From Oxalobacteraceae bacterium (GTDB taxonomy: Bacteria > Pseudomonadota > Gammaproteobacteria > Burkholderiales > Burkholderiaceae_D), in assembly GCA_947446335.1 (NCBI GenBank), contig CANFGA010000188.1:1-6500 (forward strand): a stretch of DNA of 6,500 nucleotides, given 5' to 3'. The position numbers and the translations under genes are program-made. Below, in pieces: positions 1 through 6,220 of this stretch. The stretch's first letter is position 1. Each line of letters begins with the position of its first letter. The notes beneath the pieces were generated by a model. The model ran no database searches. It was not told the origin of the DNA and worked only from the letters and a program-made list of their open reading frames with translations.

Positions 1-24
1 CAAGATCGTGACAAACAAACCACT

Positions 25-870
25 ATGGATCCAATTCTCGCGTTAAAAGCCCTGATCATGGGCCTGGTCGAAGGCTTCACCGAATTCTTGCCGATCTCGT
101 CGACCGGCCACCTGATTCTGGCCGGCAGCTTGCTCGACTTCACCGACGATGTCTCCACTGAAATCATGCAAGTGTTCCAGATCGCGATCCAGGCTGGCGC
201 CATGATGGCGGTGATCTGGGAATATCGCGCCAAGATCGCCTCGGTGCTGAGCGGCTTGTTTTCCGATCCCAAGTCGCAAAAATTTGCGATCAATGTCGTG
301 ATCGCCTTTTTTCCTGCCGCCATCCTGGGCCTGCTGTTTGCCAGCATGATCAAGGCGGTGCTGTTCAAGCCGGTGCCAGTTGCGCTCGCGTTCATCGTCG
401 GCGGTATCATCATCTTGCTGGTCGAGCGCCGCGCCCGGAACAATCCGGTCGCCGTGCGCGTCAATTCGGTCGAGGACATGACTTACTTCGATGCGCTCAA
501 GGTGGGCTGCGCGCAGGCGTTCGCGCTGATCCCGGGCACCAGCCGCTCGGGCGCCACGATCATCGGCGGCATGATGCTGGGCTTGTCGCGCAAGGCGGCG
601 ACCGAATTTTCATTCTTCCTGGCGATCCCGACGCTGCTGGGCGCCACCGTCTATTCCTTGTACAAGGCGCGCGATCTGCTGTCGATGGCCGACGTGCCGC
701 TGTTTGGCATCGGCACGGCGGCGGCATTCGTGTCGGCCTTCCTGTGCGTGCGCTGGCTGCTGCGCTACATCAGCACCCACGATTTCACGTTCTTCGCGTG
801 GTATCGTATCGCCTTCGGTTTGCTGGTGCTGGCCAGTTCCCATTACGGCTGGGTCGTGTGGGTAGAATAG
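25..870 (+). CDS. uppP: Undecaprenyl-diphosphate phosphatase (UppP/BacA)
   Basis: Integral inner-membrane enzyme that removes one phosphate from undecaprenyl pyrophosphate, recycling the lipid carrier for peptidoglycan and other envelope polymers; overexpression of the family gives bacitracin resistance. The 281-residue product has both family signatures: EGFTEFLPISSTGH at residues 16-29, with the catalytic-region Glu residues, and PGTSRSG at 170-176, where the Arg/Ser loop binds pyrophosphate. Several hydrophobic stretches (about 85-110, 118-135, 195-215, 230-250 and 255-275) fit a polytopic membrane protein, and the length is normal for the family. The ATG at 25 puts the first motif at the usual distance from the N terminus, but the bases before it (AC-rich) show no clear Shine-Dalgarno sequence. 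The upstream region is cut by the window edge, so its promoter is not visible. It is followed by a probable terminator and appears to be transcribed separately from recQ. Confidence 0.97.
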   Translation: MDPILALKALIMGLVEGFTEFLPISSTGHLILAGSLLDFTDDVSTEIMQVFQIAIQAGAMMAVIWEYRAKIASVLSGLFSDPKSQKFAINVVIAFFPAAILGLLFASMIKAVLFKPVPVALAFIVGGIIILLVERRARNNPVAVRVNSVEDMTYFDALKVGCAQAFALIPGTSRSGATIIGGMMLGLSRKAATEFSFFLAIPTLLGATVYSLYKARDLLSMADVPLFGIGTAAAFVSAFLCVRWLLRYISTHDFTFFAWYRIAFGLLVLASSHYGWVVWVE

Positions 871-886
871 AGACAGCGATGCTCAC

Positions 887-904
887 CCCGGCCATCAAGC
901 CGGG
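887..904 (+). repeat. Inverted repeat just after uppP
   Basis: Perfect 6-bp arms CCCGGC (887-892) and GCCGGG (899-904) enclose the 6-base loop CATCAA, starting 16 bases after the uppP stop codon. No T tract follows, so alone it is not a canonical intrinsic terminator. It may protect the 3' end of the uppP mRNA or act together with the next hairpin. Confidence 0.5.
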
Positions 905-914
905 ATAATCCACA

Positions 915-949
915 CTGCACCGGTCCTCAGGCCGGTGTAGTCAATTTTT
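915..949 (+). terminator. Probable Rho-independent terminator of uppP
   Basis: A hairpin with arms CTGCACCGG (915-923) and CCGGTGTAG (932-940) includes one G-U pair. It can be extended by an inner CC/GG pairing that leaves one bulged T and a three-base loop. After four further bases there is a run of five T at 945-949, and a second run of six T lies at 956-961. Position, GC-rich stem and T tract fit an intrinsic terminator for uppP that separates it from recQ. The short spacer between stem and T run makes it less than ideal. Confidence 0.6.
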
Positions 950-1000
950 GCCCCGTTTTTTGCGGACAAGGTTTCAAATCAGAATTAGGCCAGATTGCAG

Positions 1001-2832
<1,832 letters not shown>

Positions 2833-2836
<4 letters not shown>

Positions 2837-3555
2837 GCTTTTTTGGTGAACACCAGATCCCAGACGCCGTGGCCGAGCCGCAAGCCGCGGTTCTCGAACT
2901 TGGTCAGCGGACGGTAGGCTGGTTGCGGCGCGTAAGCGTCGGCCGTATTTTGCAGCGCAGTTTCCTGGCCCAGCACCTCGAGCATTTGCTCTGCGTATTC
3001 CTGCCAGTCGGTCGCGCAGTGCAGATAACCGCCGGGAGCGAGGCGCTCGGCCAGCAGCTTGACGAATGGCGCTTGCAGCAAGCGGCGCTTGTTGTGGCGC
3101 GCCTTGTGCCATGGGTCGGGAAAGAAGACATGGACGCCGGCCAGCGTGCCCGCCGGAATCATCTGGGTCAGCACTTCGACCGCATCGTGCTGGATCAGGC
3201 GCAAATTGGTCAAGCCTTGCTCGCCGATCTGCTTGAGCAAGCTGCCCACGCCCGGCGTATGCACTTCAACTCCGATGAAATCCTTCTCTGGCATCGCGCG
3301 CGCGATGTGCGACGTGGTGTCGCCCATGCCGAAGCCGATTTCCAGAATCGTCGGTGCGCTGCGGCCGAACGTCTCGACGAAGTCGAGCGGCGCCTTGGCG
3401 AAAGGCAGCATGAATTGCGGTCCCAGCGTTTCGAGCGCTCGCGCCTGAGCGATCGACAGGCGTCCGGCGCGGGTCACGAAACTGCGGATCCGGTGCTCGC
3501 TCGGGTCATACATCATCGGCCGAGGCTGGCCGCTAGCAGGTGTTTCTGAAGACAT
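2833..3555 (-). CDS. trmB: tRNA (guanine-N7-)-methyltransferase TrmB
   Basis: SAM-dependent enzyme that methylates N7 of G46 in the variable loop of many tRNAs, stabilising their fold. The 240-residue product matches the usual length (E. coli TrmB is 239). Visible landmarks are RIRSF at 22-26, the SAM-binding motif I LEIGFGMGD (71-79), VEVHTPGVG (96-104), HDAVEVL (123-129), the family signature FFPDPWHKARHNKRR (144-158) with the catalytic Asp-containing loop, ATDW (181-184), and the C-terminal TKFENRGLRLGHGVWDL (218-234) that includes tRNA- and SAM-contacting residues. The ATG at 3555 is the furthest upstream sensible start, but there is no Shine-Dalgarno sequence before it on this strand. 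Alternative ATG codons at residues 14 and 15 are not better. A plausible promoter lies 33-61 bases upstream, so it is probably transcribed on its own rather than from the zinc-ribbon gene. Its stop overlaps the recQ stop. Confidence 0.97.
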
Positions 3556-3587
3556 GGGGATAAGGAGGGCAGGCTGCGAAAAACGCC

Positions 3588-3616
3588 ATTCTAACAGGGC
3601 GCGGCGCAGTTGCCGA
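3588..3616 (-). promoter_or_regulatory. Candidate sigma-70 promoter for trmB
   Basis: On the - strand, TCGGCA (3616-3611, four of six matches to the -35 consensus) is followed after exactly 17 bases by TAGAAT (3593-3588, five of six matches to the -10 consensus). Transcription would begin near 3580 and give a leader of about 25 bases before the trmB ATG. This is a consensus match only. Confidence 0.4.
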
Positions 3617-3641
3617 CGCGGCCCTCGCCCATCGGACGCTC

Positions 3642-3863
3642 TCAGCTGGTGCCGTTGCGCGCATTGTGAAAGCGCCAGAACAGGCTATGGCAATGGCCAC
3701 ACTGTATCTGCATCATGCCCGGCAAGAAGTGCATCCAGGATGGACGTGGAATTTGCCATGTATTTCTGGAGGCACACTTCGGACACGACTTCATCCCGTG
3801 CGAAGACAACAACGGCCTCGCGTCCATCGGATGCTCAGCCATTTTTTGCATGATTTTATACAT
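3642..3863 (-). CDS. Small zinc-ribbon protein of unknown function
   Basis: A 73-residue protein with two CX2C knuckles, CPKC (Cys27, Cys30) and CGHC (Cys55, Cys58), separated by 24 residues. That is the layout of a single zinc ribbon binding one zinc ion. Aromatic and hydrophobic residues between and after the knuckles (Trp36, Trp43, Phe46, LFWRF at 61-65) resemble small bacterial zinc-ribbon proteins in which the last knuckle is followed by FWR. I do not recognise a named family. The start at 3863 is chosen because GAGGGG (3875-3870) lies six bases upstream. An ATG at 3794, giving about 50 residues starting just before the first knuckle, and a longer reading to 3923 are alternatives. There is no signal peptide or membrane span, so it is probably cytosolic. 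It lies between dps and trmB on the same strand, downstream of an AT-rich gap. Role in regulation, RNA binding or metal handling is not determinable from the sequence. Confidence 0.72.
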   Translation of the reverse strand: MYKIMQKMAEHPMDARPLLSSHGMKSCPKCASRNTWQIPRPSWMHFLPGMMQIQCGHCHSLFWRFHNARNGTS

Positions 3864-3869
3864 TATGGT

Positions 3870-3875
3870 CCCCTC
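3870..3875 (-). promoter_or_regulatory. Shine-Dalgarno sequence that sets the zinc-ribbon start
   Basis: GAGGGG on the - strand with a six-base spacer to the ATG at 3863-3861. The other in-frame ATG codons (3923 and 3794) lack a comparable site, so this one decides the start. Confidence 0.6.
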
Positions 3876-3928
3876 GATCTGCGCGCTGCATCTTGCTGCA
3901 TCACGATGGGATGATATTGCCACTCATC

Positions 3929-3964
3929 AATATATTTCGCAATGGAAATATATTTCTCATTGTA
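3929..3964. repeat. Tandem 18-base imperfect direct repeat
   Basis: Bases 3929-3946 and 3947-3964 match at 15 of 18 positions, both beginning AATATATTTC. A third unit from 3965 is only weakly similar (AATACATTG). The spacing of 18 is not a whole number of helical turns. It could be a regulator-binding region or low-complexity AT sequence. Confidence 0.55.
3940..3962. repeat. Nested palindrome in the zinc-ribbon upstream region
   Basis: A perfect 12-base palindrome GAAATATATTTC (3945-3956) is flanked by CAATG (3940-3944) and CATTG (3958-3962), giving a near-perfect dyad with one unpaired base (T3957). It lies 77-99 bases before the zinc-ribbon start codon, a position that would suit an operator. 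No regulator is identified. Confidence 0.5.
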
Positions 3965-3991
3965 AATACATTGTTGAGCATCATGCTGCCA

Positions 3992-4006
3992 GGGCGGGAT
4001 ACGCCC
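3992..4006 (-). repeat. Second hairpin downstream of dps
   Basis: Arms GGGCG (3992-3996) and CGCCC (4002-4006) enclose five bases, immediately beyond the larger dps hairpin. No T tract follows on either strand. Confidence 0.45.
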
Positions 4007-4007
4007 C

Positions 4008-4036
4008 AGTTGGGCCAGGCTGGGCCTGGCCTAACT
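4008..4036 (-). terminator. Strong hairpin after dps, possible terminator without T tract
   Basis: Arms 4008-4020 and 4024-4036 can form a 13-bp stem around a three-base loop, with a core of GGCCAGGC/GCCTGGCC flanked by AGTT/AACT. One internal position (4012 against 4032) is a G-U pair in a + strand transcript and an A-C mismatch in a - strand transcript. It begins seven bases beyond the dps stop codon. The placement suggests a terminator or 3'-end stabiliser for dps, but no T run follows on the - strand, so it is not a classical intrinsic terminator. Confidence 0.5.
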
Positions 4037-4043
4037 CGTACCC

Positions 4044-4541
4044 TTACTCTTCCAACAAACTACGCAACATCCACGCGGTTTTTTCATGGATATCGAGGCG
4101 CTGGGTCAGCAGATCGGCCGTAGGCTGATCGTTGGCATCATTGACCACGGAAAACAGGCGGCGCGCGGTGCGGGCAGTCGCTTCCTGGGCTGCGACCAGA
4201 TGGGCCACCATTTCCAGCGCCTTGGGCACACCGTCGATTTCCTTGATCGTCGCCAGCTTGGAAAATTCCTGATACGTGCCAGGTGCTGGATAACCGAGTG
4301 CGCGGATGCGCTCGGCGATCAGGTCGAGCGCGGTCCACTGCTCGGTGTATTGGCCCATGAACATCAGGTGCAGGGTGTTGAACATCGGCCCCTTGACGTT
4401 CCAGTGAAAGTTGTGGGTCATCAGATACAGCGTGTAGCTGTCGGCAAGCAGGCCCGACAATCCTTCGGCGATCTGCGCGCGTTCGGTCTCGGACAAGCCG
4501 ATGTCAATTTTTACCGCTTTATCGTGTTTCTTGTTTGCCAT
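4044..4541 (-). CDS. dps: Dps family DNA-protecting ferritin (ferroxidase)
   Basis: Dps proteins form 12-subunit cages that oxidise Fe(II), mainly with hydrogen peroxide, and store Fe(III), protecting DNA from oxidative damage in starvation and stress. The 165-residue product has the helix-bundle core with HNFHWNVKGPMF (43-54) and ALDLIAERIRALG (71-83). His46, His58, Asp73 and Glu77 have exactly the spacing of E. coli Dps His51, His63, Asp78 and Glu82, the inter-subunit ferroxidase ligands. The position of E. coli Asp67 is Met62 here. The lysine-rich N terminus (MANKKHDKAVK) could contact DNA. The C-terminal EKTAWMLRSLL is typical of the family. The start at 4541 is supported by AGGAG (4552-4548) six bases upstream. 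A longer in-frame reading to 4937 would overlap the methyltransferase gene and is not credible. Two -10-like boxes lie upstream, and a strong hairpin follows the stop. OxyR or sigma-S type control is common for dps, but no such site is demonstrable here. Confidence 0.96.
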   Translation of the reverse strand: MANKKHDKAVKIDIGLSETERAQIAEGLSGLLADSYTLYLMTHNFHWNVKGPMFNTLHLMFMGQYTEQWTALDLIAERIRALGYPAPGTYQEFSKLATIKEIDGVPKALEMVAHLVAAQEATARTARRLFSVVNDANDQPTADLLTQRLDIHEKTAWMLRSLLEE

Positions 4542-4564
4542 GCTGAACTCCTGAAGTTGGAATG

Positions 4565-4586
4565 ATTGTAGTTGTACCCCATCATA
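4565..4586 (-). promoter_or_regulatory. Candidate dps promoter -10 boxes
   Basis: On the - strand TATGAT (4586-4581) and TACAAT (4570-4565) each match the -10 consensus at five of six positions. They lie 24 to 45 bases before the dps ATG. Neither has a good -35 hexamer at 16-18 bases, which would fit a promoter needing an activator or the stationary-phase sigma factor, but that is inference. Confidence 0.3.
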
Positions 4587-4627
4587 ACGCCGCACAGCCG
4601 ATTCCGGGCGCACGCCATGGCAAGCAC

Positions 4628-5260
4628 TCAGACGGTCGGCTTGCGGGCGAGCAGTCCGATCAGCGCCGAGCGCCCGCTGTGCGCGCTGCCTTCGGTCACG
4701 TCTTCCTCGTATTCGACCAGTTCCTCGATCTCCCAATCGGAAAAAGCATCGCGCAGCAGCGCTTGCGTGTACAGGTTTTCCACAACCTTCGGTCCGCCAG
4801 TGCCGAAGGCCAGTTGCGCAGTCGCATAGCCTTGCAACAAGATGCGCCCGCCGGGCCGGGTCAGTTGCTTCATCGCAGCAAACTGCCGGGCCCGCCCTTC
4901 TGCGCCGATGAACTGGATGAAGATGCCGATCACCCAATCGAAGGCGTCATGCAGCTGCTTCGGCGGCCAATCGGCAGCGATCATGTCGCCGACGACCAGA
5001 TCGACAGCCACGCCGTGATCCAACGCCAGTCGCCGGGCTTTTTCGACGGCGATGGCGGAAATGTCGAGCGCGGCAACCGCCAGCCCCTGCCTGGCAAGCC
5101 AGACTGAATTGCGGCCTTCGCCATCGGCCACCAGCAGCGCGCGACTGCCTGGTTGAAACTGATCGACATGGCCAGCGAGGAACAGGTTGGGCTCGGTTCC
5201 GAACAGATACTGCTCTCCGGCATCCCGGTAGCGCTCGTTCCAGAAATTTTTCTCATACAT
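4628..5260 (-). CDS. Class I SAM-dependent methyltransferase, substrate unknown
   Basis: A 210-residue Rossmann-fold methyltransferase. The N terminus (FWNERYRDAGEQYLFGTEPN, 6-25) resembles the TehB/thiopurine-methyltransferase-like group, where a W-x-x-R-Y segment precedes the SAM site. Motif I is ALLVADGEGRNSVWLA (41-56), in which the usual DxGxGxG is replaced by ADGEGRN. Motif II acidic residue is Asp66 (ALDIS), GDM at 91-93 suits the adenine contact, and FDWVIGIF (107-114) with LTRPGGRILLQGY (133-145) form the later strands. There is no signal peptide or membrane span. AAAGGA lies nine bases before the ATG at 5260 and six before an adjacent in-frame TTG at 5263, so either may be used. It follows the rhodanese by about 50 bases on the same strand, suggesting co-transcription and perhaps a sulfur, selenium or tellurium-related substrate, which is inference. 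No terminator is visible before dps. Confidence 0.88.
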   Translation of the reverse strand: MYEKNFWNERYRDAGEQYLFGTEPNLFLAGHVDQFQPGSRALLVADGEGRNSVWLARQGLAVAALDISAIAVEKARRLALDHGVAVDLVVGDMIAADWPPKQLHDAFDWVIGIFIQFIGAEGRARQFAAMKQLTRPGGRILLQGYATAQLAFGTGGPKVVENLYTQALLRDAFSDWEIEELVEYEEDVTEGSAHSGRSALIGLLARKPTV

Positions 5261-5310
5261 CAATCAATATCCTTTCGCAGCAACATGACTTGCATGGGTG
5301 CTCGCGCCAT

Positions 5311-5691
5311 CTAGTCGAAGGAAGGCGCGGCCGGCTTGGCGACCGGCTTTCCGGCATCGACCCAGGCATCGATGCCGCCGGCGATCGACTTCACGTCCAG
5401 GTAACCCATCTCATGCAGGGAAGCGGCGGCCAGCGCCGCGCGCCCGCTCGTTTTGCAGTAAAGCACAATCTTCAGATCGCGCGCAGCCAGTTCAGGCGTA
5501 TTGCCGAGCTTGAATTCGAGCATCCCGCGCGACATGTGCACGGCGCCGGCGATATGGCTGGCAGCGTATTCATCGGCTTCGCGCACATCGATCAAGACAT
5601 CGGCAGCAAGGATCGCTTGCTCGGCATGGTCCGGCGAGACTTCCTGGATGCGCGCCTTGGCGGCGGCAACCAGATCGTGGGCAGTTTTCAT
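5311..5691 (-). CDS. Single-domain rhodanese-like sulfurtransferase
   Basis: Rhodanese domains carry sulfane sulfur on a catalytic cysteine as persulfide and pass it to thiol acceptors or cyanide. The 126-residue product is one complete domain. It has VLIDVREADEYAASHIAGAVH (roughly 32-52), the domain's first signature. The active-site loop CKTSGR (79-84) has catalytic Cys79 and the closing Arg84. The C-terminal signature is IAGGIDAWVDAGKP (103-116). A short N-terminal helix (1-25) precedes it, and there is no signal peptide, so it is likely cytosolic. The start at 5691 has AGAGGA (5702-5697) five bases upstream. It lies 73 bases after ybgE and about 50 before the methyltransferase, all on one strand. 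The active-site loop suggests a working sulfurtransferase, but the acceptor is not evident. Two 10-base-spaced repeats lie in the gap upstream. Confidence 0.93.
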   Translation of the reverse strand: MKTAHDLVAAAKARIQEVSPDHAEQAILAADVLIDVREADEYAASHIAGAVHMSRGMLEFKLGNTPELAARDLKIVLYCKTSGRAALAAASLHEMGYLDVKSIAGGIDAWVDAGKPVAKPAAPSFD

Positions 5692-5718
5692 CGAAATCCT
5701 CTGTTAAAAAGATGCTTC

Positions 5719-5737
5719 ATTTTGCACGATTTTGCAC
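5719..5737 (-). repeat. Direct repeat GTGCAAAAT upstream of the rhodanese
   Basis: Two exact nine-base copies of GTGCAAAAT (- strand) at 5737-5729 and 5727-5719 start 10 bases apart, one helical turn, and lie 28-46 bases before the rhodanese ATG. The spacing would let a protein bind both on the same DNA face, so they are operator-like. The same gap holds a weak dyad (GGTGC 5741-5745, GCACC 5758-5762) with a 12-base loop. Confidence 0.4.
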
Positions 5738-5764
5738 ACAGGTGCAGCGCGCTCGAGGCACCGG

Positions 5765-6058
5765 TCAGTTACCGCTCAACAATTTCATCGACAGTGCCGC
5801 CGCCAGCGCAGCCAGGCAAGCCCAGCTTGAAAACAGCCAGCGCCACGCAAGCGCCTGCGGCACGAAACCGACGCCGCGCACGAAACCGGCGCTCATCGCA
5901 AAAAACAGCGCTGTCATCAATCCATGATCAACCTGGCCTGCGGCATTCACCATCAAAGGCGGATACAAGGTCGCCACCAGCATGATGACAATGGCCACGG
6001 TCAGGCTGGGCACGTGGATCCGCGCTGGCGCGCTGCCATCGCCGTGTGCCTCGTTCAT
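5765..6058 (-). CDS. ybgE: YbgE-family cyd operon membrane protein
   Basis: A 97-residue small membrane protein found at the end of cytochrome bd oxidase operons; its function is unknown, although it is consistently linked with cydABX. E. coli YbgE is also 97 residues. The conserved core is HGLMTALFFAMSAGFVRGVGF (45-65) then PQ, matching the family pattern of HGL, a hydrophobic run, and GVGFxPQ. Three membrane segments are visible, about 18-36, 46-63 and 73-93. The ATG at 6058 overlaps the cydX stop as ATGA, and AAGGAAGA (6072-6065) lies six bases upstream inside cydX. An in-frame reading extending to 6178 would run through cydX in another frame and is rejected. Translation is probably coupled to cydX. 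Confidence 0.9.
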   Translation of the reverse strand: MNEAHGDGSAPARIHVPSLTVAIVIMLVATLYPPLMVNAAGQVDHGLMTALFFAMSAGFVRGVGFVPQALAWRWLFSSWACLAALAAALSMKLLSGN

Positions 6059-6180
6059 GGTGCATCTTCCTTGGGCTCGCCACCATTGGCGCGCGCCGCT
6101 TCGTTTTCTCCCCACATCGCATTCATGATGGCCAGCAACAACGCAAAGCCGACTCCCAGCATCCAGGCGAAATACCACAT
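6055..6180 (-). CDS. cydX: CydX, small subunit of cytochrome bd oxidase
   Basis: A 41-residue single-span membrane protein beginning MWYFAWMLGVGFALLLAIMN. The family is recognised by its start MWYFxW, here intact, followed by a hydrophobic helix (about 4-23) and a charged hydrophilic tail (GENEAARANGGEPKEDAP). CydX binds CydAB and is needed for stable haem insertion and activity of the bd quinol oxidase. The ATG at 6180 has GAGGAG (6193-6188) seven bases upstream. It follows the cydB stop by 40 bases, and its TGA overlaps the ybgE ATG by four bases. It is too short for routine gene finders, and the order cydB, cydX, ybgE is the standard one. The protein is slightly longer than E. coli CydX (37 residues), the extra length being in the tail. 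Confidence 0.93.
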   Translation of the reverse strand: MWYFAWMLGVGFALLLAIMNAMWGENEAARANGGEPKEDAP

Positions 6181-6220
6181 GATGTCACTCCTCAATTGGT
6201 TACTAAAAAAGCTGAACGGC

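Larger units (their letters stand above)
3864..3990. other. AT-rich intergenic region upstream of the zinc-ribbon gene
   Basis: Between the dps hairpins and the zinc-ribbon start the base composition changes sharply: bases 3901-3970 hold only 22 G or C of 70, against a GC-rich background. The region contains an 18-base direct repeat, a nested palindrome and a pair of 8-base direct repeats (listed separately). It is the natural place for the zinc-ribbon promoter. Several TATATT-like -10 boxes occur on the - strand, but I could not pair one with a convincing -35 box at 16-18 bases. No gene is visible here. Confidence 0.55.

Noticed and set aside
2869..3549. 226-residue open frame on the + strand opposite trmB
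   Set aside because: Fully covered by trmB, with low-complexity Arg/Ala/Gln-rich composition and no motif.
3554..3853. 99-residue + strand frame with several cysteines, preceded by a purine-rich run
   Set aside because: The AAGGAGGG at 3562-3569 lies after, not before, its ATG, and the frame runs opposite the better-supported zinc-ribbon gene; its cysteines do not form a clean CX2C pair set.
3977..3987. Short palindrome AGCAT-C-ATGCT considered as an operator
   Set aside because: Five-base arms are expected often by chance, and it does not match a binding site I can name.
3715..4128. 137-residue + strand frame across the dps 3' region
   Set aside because: It crosses the AT-rich gap, the dps hairpin and the dps coding end; no recognisable domain and no Shine-Dalgarno site.
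4044..4937. Extended 297-residue reading of the dps frame
   Set aside because: The extra N-terminal part overlaps the methyltransferase in another frame and is Arg-rich; the ATG at 4541 has a Shine-Dalgarno site and gives the normal Dps length.
5741..5762. Dyad GGTGC/GCACC considered as the terminator of ybgE
   Set aside because: Only five base pairs with a 12-base loop and no T tract on the - strand; too weak to call.
5290..5985. 231-residue + strand frame across the rhodanese and ybgE
   Set aside because: Shadow of two recognisable - strand genes; no domain and no start signal.
5765..6178. 137-residue reading of the ybgE frame
   Set aside because: The added N terminus reads out of frame through cydX; the ATG at 6058 yields the family length of 97 residues and overlaps the cydX stop.
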